A stretch of 64,000 bases of DNA from UBA2287 sp037442025 (GTDB lineage Bacteria; Bacteroidota; Bacteroidia; Bacteroidales; Tenuifilaceae). The stretch covers positions 52,184 to 116,183 of the forward strand of contig JBBIRB010000002.1 of the NCBI GenBank assembly GCA_037442025.1, read 5' to 3'. The position numbers and the translations under genes were made by a program. The notes beneath the pieces were generated by a model. That model was not told the DNA's origin and searched no databases. It saw only the letters and a program-made list of their open reading frames with translations. Positions 50,155 to 59,081 of the stretch are shown in pieces (the first letter of the stretch is position 1; every line of letters begins with the position of its first letter).

Positions 50155-52566
50155 TTAATAAAGTTTCGGAAATCGCTGAGGATTGGCCTCATGCATTATA
50201 CCATAAATGGTTTCGAAAACATCTTCGGCATTCGGGTTCGAAAAGTAATCGCCATCGGTAGTATAAGCTGGCCGATGCTCCTGTCCGGTAATGGTTCGGG
50301 GGGGAGAGTCGAGAAACATAAACGCCTCACGCTCTTCGAGCACCTTTTGCAACATGAAGGCTGTTGCGCCCCCGGGGACATCCTCGTCGAAAAATACTAC
50401 TCTATTGGTTTTCTCAATCGATTTCCTGATTAGGTTGGGCAAGTCGAAAGGCAAAAGGGTTTGCGCATCGATAAGTTCAACCGAAATTCCGAACTCAGCA
50501 AGTTGCTCAACAGCATCCAGAGCAATACGAACACAACTTCCGTAGGTTACTAGCGTAACATCGGTTCCCTCGCGCAAAATTTCGGGAACACCTATAGGAA
50601 TTCGATATTCACCAATATTATCGGGACGCTTTTCTTTTAAACGGTAACCATTCAGGGGTTCAATAACAAGTGCCGGATCGTCGGATTCGAGTAGGGTGTT
50701 GTACATTCCAGCTGCCTGGGTCATATTGCGGGGCACGCACACATAAACACCACGAATGGAATTAACGACCATACTTAAAGGAGAACCCGAGTGCCAAATC
50801 CCTTCCAGCCGATGTCCGCGGGTCGATATAATCATTGGTGCCATTTGTCCGCTTTTGGTTCTCCAGCGCAGGGTGGCCAAATCGTCGCTCATGGTTTGAA
50901 TTGCATAAAGCAAATAGTCGAAATATTGTATCTCAGTAACGGGCCTAAGACCCCTAAGAGCCATGCCAAGCCCTTGCCCCAGAATGGTTGCTTCTCGAAT
51001 TCCGGTATCGAAAATTCTGCTTTCGCCATACTTCTCTTGTAATCCTTCGAATGTTTGGTTCACACCACCAATTTTTCCAACATCCTCGCCAAAGGCAACA
51101 AGAAGTGGATTATTGGAAAATTGCATATCCCAGTTATCGCGTAAAATTTCACGCCCATTAACCACGGGCGACTCATTGGAAAATAGCGGGTTAACTGGTT
51201 TTACTCGAATTGCAGCCCTATCGGTTTCGCAGTAAAGCTGCGAACTATACCTTTCATGTGCATCTTCGTAGTGGGTAGCCATCCAATGGGTAAGGTCCGA
51301 TTGTAATTTTTCACGAATGCTACAATCGGTGCAAACATGACGCAGAATCTTTTTAACCGAACTCATATTATCCTTTCGGATGGGGTTCGTAATTTTTTTT
51401 AATTCGTTGCTTATAAGGCTCACTTTATCAATATGCTCCCGCTTGCATTGGCACGAACGGTTATCGATTATTTTAATTAATGCTTCGCGCTCAATCTTAA
51501 TAGGTTCTGAATACTTTTTCCATGCAGTTTCTTTTGCCAACTTGGCCTTTTGAATGGCATCGTTCTCAATAGTTTTTAGTTCTTCATTGGTTGCTAAGCC
51601 CTGGTCGATTATCCAGCTTCTAAACTTAGTATTACAGTCGAAGTCCTTCTCCCATTGCAACCGTTCAACCGACTTGTACCTTTCGTGCGAGCCCGAGGTT
51701 GAGTGTCCCTGTGGCTGGGTAATTTCGGTAATATGAAAAAGAACGGGCACATGGTTGTTTCTACATTCGTTAACTCCCTTTTCAAAAACCTCAATTAGTT
51801 CGGAGTAATTCCAACCTCTGGCTGTAAAAATCTTGATTCCCTTCGAGTTCTTCTCATCGGCAATCATACCTTTAAGGGCTTCTGAAATGCTACCCTTTGC
51901 CGTTTGGTAATCGCGCGAAACCGAAATTCCGTAACCATCGTCATAAACAGTTATAGCCAGAGGTACCTGCAGAACCGCTGCAGCGTTCATGGTTTCCCAA
52001 AAATGTCCTTCGGATGTGCTGGCATCGCCAATGGTGCCAAAGGCCACCTCGTTTCCGTTGACTGAAAAATGATTGAACTGGTTAAGGTTTCTGTTCTCTC
52101 TAAAAAGTTTCGAAGCATGCGCTAGTCCAAGCAATCGGGGCATTTGGCCTGCAGTGGGCGAAATATCGGCCGATGAATTTTTCATTGCAGTTAGGTTTTT
52201 CCATGTGCCATCGGCATTTAAACTACGGGTTCCAAAGTGGTTATTGAACGATCGGCCAGCATTGCTCGGGTTATTATCTAAATTAGTGTCGCCATAAAGT
52301 TGGGAAAAGAACTCCTCAGCCGAAAACAGATTGGCAGCCATCATGAATGTTTGGTCGCGGTAGTACCCCGAACGCCAGTCGCCATTACGAAAAGTTTTAA
52401 CTAATGCAATCTGAGTCAACTCTTTACCATCGCCAAAAATTCCGAATTTGGCTTTCCCTGTTAGTACTTCTTTTCTACCTAAAAGGCTCACTTCCCTGCT
52501 CAAAACTGCCAATGCATAGTCGGATAGTACCTGTTCTTTACTAATGTTATTCCCTTTTTTTGCCAT
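50155..52566 (-). CDS. 2-oxoacid dehydrogenase E1, alpha and beta subunits fused
   Basis: 803 residues. E1 decarboxylates a 2-oxoacid with thiamine diphosphate and loads the acyl group onto E2. The alpha half has GDASTSEGHFWETMNAAAVL (about 180-199), the TPP-Mg motif. The beta half starts near residue 465 with FGEDVGKIGGVNQTFEGLQE and continues with IFDTGIREATILGQGLGMAL and YFDYLLYAIQTMSDDLATLR. The linker carries Cys372-x-Cys374 and Cys412-x2-Cys415. The fusion is common in Bacteroidota and is usually annotated as branched-chain or general 2-oxoacid dehydrogenase; the substrate is unproved. It may pair with the E2 at 41.6-42.9 kb. Confidence 0.92.
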   Translation of the reverse strand: MAKKGNNISKEQVLSDYALAVLSREVSLLGRKEVLTGKAKFGIFGDGKELTQIALVKTFRNGDWRSGYYRDQTFMMAANLFSAEEFFSQLYGDTNLDNNPSNAGRSFNNHFGTRSLNADGTWKNLTAMKNSSADISPTAGQMPRLLGLAHASKLFRENRNLNQFNHFSVNGNEVAFGTIGDASTSEGHFWETMNAAAVLQVPLAITVYDDGYGISVSRDYQTAKGSISEALKGMIADEKNSKGIKIFTARGWNYSELIEVFEKGVNECRNNHVPVLFHITEITQPQGHSTSGSHERYKSVERLQWEKDFDCNTKFRSWIIDQGLATNEELKTIENDAIQKAKLAKETAWKKYSEPIKIEREALIKIIDNRSCQCKREHIDKVSLISNELKKITNPIRKDNMSSVKKILRHVCTDCSIREKLQSDLTHWMATHYEDAHERYSSQLYCETDRAAIRVKPVNPLFSNESPVVNGREILRDNWDMQFSNNPLLVAFGEDVGKIGGVNQTFEGLQEKYGESRIFDTGIREATILGQGLGMALRGLRPVTEIQYFDYLLYAIQTMSDDLATLRWRTKSGQMAPMIISTRGHRLEGIWHSGSPLSMVVNSIRGVYVCVPRNMTQAAGMYNTLLESDDPALVIEPLNGYRLKEKRPDNIGEYRIPIGVPEILREGTDVTLVTYGSCVRIALDAVEQLAEFGISVELIDAQTLLPFDLPNLIRKSIEKTNRVVFFDEDVPGGATAFMLQKVLEEREAFMFLDSPPRTITGQEHRPAYTTDGDYFSNPNAEDVFETIYGIMHEANPQRFPKLY

Positions 52567-52681
52567 ATATAAAAGCTATTTGAATGCTAAAAAAAATCAT
52601 TTTATAGATAAGGAAAATGTTTTGGGTTTAACAAACTGAATTGCTAAAAGTTTATTGAGCGATATATTATTAGTAAAAGAG

Positions 52682-53794
52682 CTACAACTGAATTAGTTTC
52701 ACTAGTTTCTTGGCTTGGAAAGTATTTGAAAATAGTTCAAGAGTAACCTTTCTTTCTTTTATCAATTCTTTTTCAAAAGGAATGCTCATTACTTTTTCAA
52801 TAAATTGAATGTACTCCTGAGGAGAGTTAGCTACCATGCAAAGTTTTTCCAAACCGGTATTTTCCACTACGGGCAGGTTGCATATAAAGAAACGCCCGCT
52901 GTATAACGAATGCAGCATTTTCAGTTTAAAACCCTGAGGATAGAACGAATGCACAAGGTTAATATGGGCATTCGCTACCAGTTCGCTCATAAGCGTTTCG
53001 TTGGGATTAATAAACAGGTCGATATTAGGGTACTTCTTTAATAGTTTAACTAGAGCTGAATTGGGCGATTTACCTGCAACAACCACCCTATAAGGAACTT
53101 TACTGGCTATATTTTCAACCAGCCAAGTTACGCTCTGCACATTTTCGGGAACCGATAGGTCGCCATGAATTAGTATGTAACTTCCCATACCATGCTCAAT
53201 TTCAACTTCAGCAAACGGATGGAAGGGTGTAATGAGTTCGATTGGCCTTCCATACTGGGAAAAGTAATCCCTGTCATTTGGCGATATGGCTGCAATGGCA
53301 GATGCACGAGAAAGAACCGACTCGTATTTTTTCAGCTTTCGGGCTTCAGCTTTAAAGAACAACTTTCTGAAAAAGTTTCGTTCGGTTCGCGCTAAACCAA
53401 GGTAATAGTTATGCTCAATATTATGGGTACGCACAAGCAATATTCGCTCATTGAGCATTTTAGAAAAAATGGGGAACGTACAATGCAATCCCTCAAAAAT
53501 AACAGGGTAGGTATTTCGGTTAAGGTTTGAAATCAATTCAGAACTATTCCTTGTTTGAACAATGAATGGAACCGACGATAAAAATTGTAATGGCACTCTT
53601 TTTCGTGGGTAGTAATGAATACTTGCGCAAATTTTCTCCAACTCCTTGCTGCGAACTCTATTGTCGTACTCAAAACAATGAAGATGTACGGCAACGCCTA
53701 GTTCGCTAAGGGCCTTAATTTTGTAGTAAACATCGATAACTCCGCCGTAGTTAGGAGGGTAAGGCACATTGAAAGAAACCAGATTGACTTGCAT
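52682..53794 (-). CDS. GT4-like glycosyltransferase
   Basis: 370 residues. Two Rossmann-like halves are visible: an N-terminal part beginning NLVSFNVPYPPNYGGVIDVY (acceptor-side GG loop) with VRTHNIEHNYYLGLAR, and a C-terminal part with ILIHGDLSVPENVQSVTWLV and VVVAGKSPNSALVKLLKKYP, as in GT-B enzymes. The donor-binding EX7E motif is not clear, so donor and acceptor are unknown. It stands alone between fused E1 and glmM. Confidence 0.75.
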   Translation of the reverse strand: MQVNLVSFNVPYPPNYGGVIDVYYKIKALSELGVAVHLHCFEYDNRVRSKELEKICASIHYYPRKRVPLQFLSSVPFIVQTRNSSELISNLNRNTYPVIFEGLHCTFPIFSKMLNERILLVRTHNIEHNYYLGLARTERNFFRKLFFKAEARKLKKYESVLSRASAIAAISPNDRDYFSQYGRPIELITPFHPFAEVEIEHGMGSYILIHGDLSVPENVQSVTWLVENIASKVPYRVVVAGKSPNSALVKLLKKYPNIDLFINPNETLMSELVANAHINLVHSFYPQGFKLKMLHSLYSGRFFICNLPVVENTGLEKLCMVANSPQEYIQFIEKVMSIPFEKELIKERKVTLELFSNTFQAKKLVKLIQL

Positions 53795-53935
53795 AATTTG
53801 TTGTATTTACTACGAAGATATGAATTATGTGGGCTCATTGACTCGGAACCATTCAAATAATATTTGAACCCTGATGTTGTGCTACTCTATCCCAAAAATC
53901 ACCATCTTTGCCAACAAACCAATTGAAATAAATGT

Positions 53936-55333
53936 ATGCCATTAATAAAATCTATTTCGGGTATTCGCGGCACTATTGGCGGTTTTGCTGGCGAAGGATT
54001 AAATCCCATTGACATTGCAAGGTTTACTTCTGCTTACGCTCAATGGGTTAAAGAGAGAAATTCGGGACAGAAAGTGAAAGTTGTTGTGGGGCGCGATGCC
54101 CGCATTTCGGGCGAAATGGTTAGCAATATTGTTACAGGAACCCTTTTGGGTTGTGGAGTAGATGTTGTTAATACGGGCCTGGCCACAACACCAACGGTAG
54201 AAATTGCAGTTACCGAGCTGCAGGCTCAGGGTGGAATTATCATAACAGCCAGCCATAATCCCCGCCAATGGAACGCACTGAAGCTCCTGAACGAGAAAGG
54301 TGAATTCCTATCCGACTCCGATGGCAAAAGAGTTCTGCAGCTGGCCGAATCGCCGAACTTCAGTTTCCCCGAAGTGAACCAGTTGGGCATTTTAACGCAC
54401 TCCGATTTTATTCAAAGGCACATTGAACTTATTATGAACCTCCCTTTGGTAAATGTTGAAGCCATAACGAAAGCGAACTTCCGTGTTGCAATCGACTGTG
54501 TTAACTCAGTTGGCGGCATAGCGCTACCCAAATTACTACGTGCATTGGGAGTTAACGATATTATTGAACTATATACCGAACCCAACGGTGAATTCCCGCA
54601 CAACCCCGAACCCCTACCAGAACACCTTAAAGCCATTTCTGAAGAGGTTGTAAATTCCAAAGCCAATGTGGGCTTTGTTGTCGACCCCGATGTGGATAGG
54701 TTAGCCATTGTGAACGAGGATGGAACAATGTTTGGCGAAGAGTATACCCTAGTAGCTGTTGCCGATTATATACTGAGACACAAAACAGGAAATACCGTTT
54801 CGAACCTTTCGAGCACCGCTGCCCTGAGAGAAGTAACAAAAAGTTACGGAGGGCAATATTTTGCTTCGGCGGTTGGCGAAGTGAATGTGGTAACCAAAAT
54901 GAAGCAATGCCATGCTGTAATTGGTGGCGAAGGTAACGGGGGAGTTATTTACCCCGATTTGCATTACGGTCGCGATGCACTGGTGGGCATTGCCCTTTTC
55001 CTTTCGCACCTTGCACAATCAGGTAAAAAATGTTCAGAACTCAGAGCCACTTACCCCAATTTTTTCATTTCGAAAAACAAATTGGATCTCGCCCCGGAAA
55101 CAAATATGGATATTCTTTTCGATCGTATTAAAGCTATTTATTCCAATGAGCAACTGAATATTGAAGATGGCATTCGTATCGACTACCCATCGGGCGATTG
55201 GGTTCACCTGCGCCGCTCCAATACCGAACCTATTATTCGTATTTATGCTGAGAGCACTAGCGTGGAGAAGGCCAACCTTTTGGCCCAAGGTGCAATTGAG
55301 CAAATAATAATCGCAAAGAACCGCATGAAATAA
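53936..55333 (+). CDS. glmM: Phosphoglucosamine mutase
   Basis: 465 residues. The enzyme interconverts glucosamine 6- and 1-phosphate on the way to UDP-GlcNAc, for peptidoglycan and lipopolysaccharide. It begins LIKSISGIRGTIGG, and has the phosphoserine loop TASHNPRQWNALK with Ser106, the metal site DPDVDRLAIVNEDG, the sugar-binding GGEGNGGVIYP and the phosphate-binding RRSNTEPIIRIYAES. The alpha-phosphohexomutase family also contains PGM/PMM enzymes; the sequence is most like the GlmM-type annotated in Bacteroidota, but ManB-like activity is possible. Confidence 0.88.
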   Translation: MPLIKSISGIRGTIGGFAGEGLNPIDIARFTSAYAQWVKERNSGQKVKVVVGRDARISGEMVSNIVTGTLLGCGVDVVNTGLATTPTVEIAVTELQAQGGIIITASHNPRQWNALKLLNEKGEFLSDSDGKRVLQLAESPNFSFPEVNQLGILTHSDFIQRHIELIMNLPLVNVEAITKANFRVAIDCVNSVGGIALPKLLRALGVNDIIELYTEPNGEFPHNPEPLPEHLKAISEEVVNSKANVGFVVDPDVDRLAIVNEDGTMFGEEYTLVAVADYILRHKTGNTVSNLSSTAALREVTKSYGGQYFASAVGEVNVVTKMKQCHAVIGGEGNGGVIYPDLHYGRDALVGIALFLSHLAQSGKKCSELRATYPNFFISKNKLDLAPETNMDILFDRIKAIYSNEQLNIEDGIRIDYPSGDWVHLRRSNTEPIIRIYAESTSVEKANLLAQGAIEQIIIAKNRMK

Positions 55334-55422
55334 TTAAAATTTCTCATAATATTCGTTTATTAAACTACATTCAGCATTACGAGTCATATTGAAATGAAAA
55401 AAAACCAATATTCATCAAAAGC

Positions 55423-56928
55423 ATGAAAAAGAAGGTTTGGATAGGCTTTGGGGTTGCCATTGTTGCAATTATTATTCTGGTATTGGCCGTTGGTACTTCA
55501 GGTAAAAAGGAGGAAGCCCCACAAAGGGTTAAGGTTCAGCGCGGCCCGTTCGAGGTGCTGGTTACCATAACGGGTGAACTACAGGCTAGAAACAAGGAGG
55601 ATATCACCGGCCCACCCGAACTAAGGCAAAGCAGAAGCTTCCGTTTTTCCGACATAAAAATTCAGGACCTGGTTCCCGAAGGAACTGTGGTAGACTCGGG
55701 ACAGTACGTTGCTACGCTCGACCGGAGCGCCCTAAGCAACAGGCTTAAGGAGATTGAAGACGATTTAGAGAAAAGCCGGCAGCAATACCTTCGAACTCAA
55801 CTCGATACAACGCTTCAACTTCGCAACCTTCGCGACGAACTGATAAACCTCAAGTTCGATTTGGAAGAGAAGCAAATTGTTGTGGATCAATCGAAATTTG
55901 AACCCCCCGCCACTCAGCGCCAGGCACAATTAAACCTCGATAAAACCAAGCGAAACTACGAGCAGGCACAGCACAATTACCAGCTAAAGCGCGAACAGGC
56001 CGAAGCCTCCATGAAGGAGGTTGCCATTAATTTGGGCCGCCAGGAACGGGAACGCCAGGACATGCTCGATGTTCTCAGTAAATTTGTAATTCGCGCACCC
56101 AAACCGGGCATGGTAATTTACCACCGCGAATGGAGCGGACAAAAACGGAAAGTGGGTTCGAGTATAAATCCTTGGGATTTAACCGTAGCAACACTTCCCG
56201 ACCTTTCGGTAATGGTTTCGAAAACCTACGTGAACGAAATTGATGTGAGCAAGCTCAAGACTGGTCAAAAGGTGAGGGTTGGAGTCGATGCGTTTCCCGA
56301 TAAAAAGTACACCGGTATTGTTTCGGAAGTGGCAAACATTGGCGAACAGCTCCCCAATACCGACGCTAAGGTTTTTGAGGTTACCATTAGGGTAAACGAG
56401 TACGATCCTATTCTGCGCCCGTCAATGACTACAGGAAATCAGATAGTAACTAAAAACATCGATGAAGCCATATTCCTACCTTTAGAAGCCGTTCATGCCA
56501 ACGACAGCATCAGCTTTGTTTATACCACCAAGGGTAAGCGCCAAATAGTTATACTAGGCGAGCAGAATGAAAACTTCATAATAATTGAATCGGGGCTCGA
56601 TGAGGGTGACGAGGTTTTCCTAAGTGTACCCCAGAAGCCTGAAAGACTATCATTTTCTGGTCAGGATCTTATACCTGAAATAAAAAGGCGTGCCGAAGAG
56701 AAGAAAAGGCTAATTGAGGAAGAGAAGGCTAGGCACCAAGAGCAGCGAGGTCCAGTTCCTGTAATGGGCAATCTCCCTACGCCGCAGGGCGGGGTTGTAA
56801 TCATTCAGAATGCTGAAAAGCCTAAAGTAGAAACAAAATCGACCGATACAACAAAAAAATCTGAGCCCCAAAAACGCCGACAAGGAAAACGCGACGGAAG
56901 CGGGAAACAGGGAGGAAACCAACAATAA
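55423..56928 (+). CDS. Membrane-fusion (HlyD/MacA-like) efflux adaptor
   Basis: 501 residues. An N-terminal transmembrane helix (about 5-26, VWIGFGVAIVAIIILVLAVG) anchors it in the inner membrane. A split lipoyl/barrel-sandwich region surrounds a long coiled coil (about 105-210; rich in Glu, Arg and Gln), then beta-barrel domains (VNEIDVSKLKTGQKVRVGVD). The C-terminus has an unusual charged, Lys/Arg/Gln-rich tail of about 80 residues. Adaptors link an inner-membrane pump to an outer-membrane channel. It is 7 bases upstream of the MacB-type permease gene. Confidence 0.87.
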   Translation: MKKKVWIGFGVAIVAIIILVLAVGTSGKKEEAPQRVKVQRGPFEVLVTITGELQARNKEDITGPPELRQSRSFRFSDIKIQDLVPEGTVVDSGQYVATLDRSALSNRLKEIEDDLEKSRQQYLRTQLDTTLQLRNLRDELINLKFDLEEKQIVVDQSKFEPPATQRQAQLNLDKTKRNYEQAQHNYQLKREQAEASMKEVAINLGRQERERQDMLDVLSKFVIRAPKPGMVIYHREWSGQKRKVGSSINPWDLTVATLPDLSVMVSKTYVNEIDVSKLKTGQKVRVGVDAFPDKKYTGIVSEVANIGEQLPNTDAKVFEVTIRVNEYDPILRPSMTTGNQIVTKNIDEAIFLPLEAVHANDSISFVYTTKGKRQIVILGEQNENFIIIESGLDEGDEVFLSVPQKPERLSFSGQDLIPEIKRRAEEKKRLIEEEKARHQEQRGPVPVMGNLPTPQGGVVIIQNAEKPKVETKSTDTTKKSEPQKRRQGKRDGSGKQGGNQQ

Positions 56929-56935
56929 GCGGGCA

Positions 56936-58303
56936 ATGTTCAACATGTACAAACGATACATCCACGACGTGAATATTGCCATTGAGTCGATAATGGCCAA
57001 TAAGTTAAAGTCTATTCTTACTGCGCTGGGAATTATTTTTGGTGTTGCTGCCGTTATTAGTATGCTTGCCATTGGCAATGGGGCTCAAAAGGAGATTATT
57101 GACCAAATAAAAATGGTTGGTGTAAATAACATTGTAATTAACCCTATTTTCGAAGAAAAGGATGAGAGTAGCGAAAGCGATAATGGCGAGAAGCAGAAAC
57201 GTAAGTTCTCTCCGGGTCTTACTACTTCCGATGTGGATGCAATCAGCTCCATTCTCCCGTCGGTTGAGCGCATAAGTCCCGAAGTAAGTTTAAACTCCTT
57301 CGTTCAGTTTCAAGGGCTCCGAATGCCTGCCAAAATCTTGGGTGTGTCAACCGATTACTTCGAACTTTTTAACTTGCCACTGGCAGAGGGGGCCTTCTTT
57401 AGCAATTACCAAAGCGATCACGGAATACCGGTTTGCATTATTGGGGCCAATATTAAAAACAAATTTTTCAGCGCTGTGAATCCTGTTGGTCAGTACCTCA
57501 AGTTCGGAAACGTGTGGCTACAGGTTATTGGTGTTTTGCAAAAAACCGATGTGTCCATTACAGGTTTCGAGAGTGCAGGGGTGAATGTATATAACGACAA
57601 TGTTTATATACCCATAAAAACCATGCTGATGCGATACCAAAATAGAGCCCTCATAAATGCTAAAAAATTTCAGAACAATGGGGGCTCTTTTTTCGGTGGT
57701 GGCTCATTTGTGGTATTTGGCGGGGCAGCCAAAACGCAATCGAGCCAAAACTATCATCAGCTCGACCGCATTATTGTTCAGGTTAAAGAGACTGAAGACA
57801 TTCCTTCGACTACCGAAGTGCTGAGCCGATTGCTTCTTCGCAGGCATGCCGATGTTAAGGACTTCGAAATAACCGTTCCTGAACTGCTATTAAAGCAGCA
57901 GCAACGCACCAAGGATATATTCAACATAGTGCTGGGAGCCATTGCCAGCATTTCGCTTGTGGTAGGTGGCATTGGCATTATGAATATTATGTTTGCTTCG
58001 GTTATGGAGCGAATTAAGGAAATTGGAACCCGCTTAGCTATTGGTGCTAAAAAAGCCGATATTGTGGCCCAATTCCTTTCGGAGGCCGTTTTAATAAGCG
58101 TAACCGGAGGTTTTATTGGGGTTGTACTTGGCATTGTGCTTTCGAAGCTGATAACCCACTTTGCTGGTATACTTACCATTGTTTCGCCAGGTTCAGTTCT
58201 CATTGCCTTTGGCGTTTCGGCTGCTGTTGGGGTAATCTTCGGGCTTTCGCCCGCTAAGAGAGCCGCCGAGAAGGACCCCATTGAATCGCTTCGTTACGAA
58301 TAA
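56936..58303 (+). CDS. MacB-type ABC transporter permease
   Basis: 455 residues. A first transmembrane helix (LKSILTALGIIFGVAAVISM) is followed by a large periplasmic domain (about 50-310) and three C-terminal helices (IVLGAIASISLVVGGIGIMN, SEAVLISVTGGFIGVVLGIV, SVLIAFGVSAAVGVIFGLSP), the MacB/FtsX pattern. The SxxxALGxxFGVA-like and the ERIKEIGTRLAIGAKKADI coupling segments are typical. No ATP-binding subunit is fused or encoded on either side; it must be elsewhere. The partner adaptor lies just upstream. Confidence 0.88.
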   Translation: MFNMYKRYIHDVNIAIESIMANKLKSILTALGIIFGVAAVISMLAIGNGAQKEIIDQIKMVGVNNIVINPIFEEKDESSESDNGEKQKRKFSPGLTTSDVDAISSILPSVERISPEVSLNSFVQFQGLRMPAKILGVSTDYFELFNLPLAEGAFFSNYQSDHGIPVCIIGANIKNKFFSAVNPVGQYLKFGNVWLQVIGVLQKTDVSITGFESAGVNVYNDNVYIPIKTMLMRYQNRALINAKKFQNNGGSFFGGGSFVVFGGAAKTQSSQNYHQLDRIIVQVKETEDIPSTTEVLSRLLLRRHADVKDFEITVPELLLKQQQRTKDIFNIVLGAIASISLVVGGIGIMNIMFASVMERIKEIGTRLAIGAKKADIVAQFLSEAVLISVTGGFIGVVLGIVLSKLITHFAGILTIVSPGSVLIAFGVSAAVGVIFGLSPAKRAAEKDPIESLRYE

Positions 58304-58450
58304 TTTTGTGCTACGGGGTCGTTTCGCTTTGTAACACGAGGTTGTCTCAAAAATACTTTCTGCTTCTTATTGAATATCAATATAGAATTCTGTGAAATAT
58401 AATAAATACCCTTACACGCATACACCCAAAAGTAGAATAGGAATACTCAG

Positions 58451-58466
58451 AGAATATTTTTATTCT
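58451..58466 (+). terminator. Possible A/T-rich terminator downstream of the permease gene
   Basis: AGAATA, loop TTTT, TATTCT followed by a T run on the plus strand, about 150 bases past the permease stop. The stem is almost all A/T and therefore weak. Confidence 0.3.
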
Positions 58467-58488
58467 TTTTTACTTTTTGAATAATTTC

Positions 58489-58788
58489 TTATTTTATCCT
58501 TAATGAGTCCGGATTCTGTCTGAAATCCCAAATTGTATGAACTACAAACATATTAGGATAAATTTCATAATATAGAATAAATTCGTCTACGATTAATCCG
58601 CGTACTCCCTCAGCATCTGTTTTTATTCCAATTTCAGGTTGTTTTTTCAGTAGGTTTAACTCTCTAGAAAACTTTTGGTATAATTTTTTTGAATAAACAG
58701 AGCTTTTATTACGTTGTGAATAGAATTCAAGAATTTCAAAAAGTTTAATTTTTGATCTGTTCGACCAAACTATCTTGCGTCTAACCAT
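58489..58788 (-). CDS. RelE/ParE-type toxin
   Basis: 99 residues with the RelE/ParE fold pattern: IVWSNRSKIKLFEILEFYSQ, a helix with KKLYQKFSRELNLLKKQPEI, then strands VRGLIVDEFILYYEI and VVHTIWDFRQNP. ParE members attack gyrase and RelE members cut mRNA on the ribosome; the last strand with DFRQNP and the missing classical RelE residues favour the ParE-like/plasmid-stabilisation branch. Its start overlaps the upstream antitoxin gene by 19 bases, the usual toxin-antitoxin arrangement. Confidence 0.85.
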   Translation of the reverse strand: MVRRKIVWSNRSKIKLFEILEFYSQRNKSSVYSKKLYQKFSRELNLLKKQPEIGIKTDAEGVRGLIVDEFILYYEIYPNMFVVHTIWDFRQNPDSLRIK

Positions 58789-59006
58789 TTATTAAATTCT
58801 TTGTCAAGTTCAACTTGCTCAATAAATAGTCCCAGTTCTACTTCTTTCTTTGATTCTTGTATTTCAAAACGTTGCTCAGGGGTAAGTATTATTGTCTGAG
58901 ATTGAGTCTTAGTGTCAAGAATAGTTTTAATTGCAGTTAAAAATGACAAATCATTTATCTCTGCTATCCTGTGTACCAAGAGTTTCTTTAATTCAATTAC
59001 GGTCAT
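58770..59006 (-). CDS. Antitoxin of the RelE/ParE-type pair
   Basis: 78 residues, acidic and predicted helical, with a short N-terminal segment (VIELKKLLVHRIAEIND) and a C-terminal part (ESKKEVELGLFIEQVELDKE, then NKWLDAR) that would wrap the toxin. I see no clear DNA-binding motif. It is upstream of the toxin and overlaps it by 19 bases. The pairing, rather than the sequence itself, supports the call. A matching -7 box TATATTTG lies 19-26 bases upstream on the minus strand. Confidence 0.78.
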   Translation of the reverse strand: MTVIELKKLLVHRIAEINDLSFLTAIKTILDTKTQSQTIILTPEQRFEIQESKKEVELGLFIEQVELDKEFNKWLDAR

Positions 59007-59024
59007 TTTTGAATATTTTCATTA

Positions 59025-59032
59025 CAAATATA
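59025..59032 (-). promoter_or_regulatory. Possible -7 box of the toxin-antitoxin operon
   Basis: TATATTTG on the minus strand (59032-59025), 19 bases before the antitoxin start at 59006, fits TAnnTTTG. No TTTG box lies at the right distance. Toxin-antitoxin promoters are usually bound by their own complex; no palindromic operator was recognised. Confidence 0.35.
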
Positions 59033-59081
59033 CGAAATGTTTCAAATTAGTTTTTGTCCACTTCATTTCTCATTATTAAAG

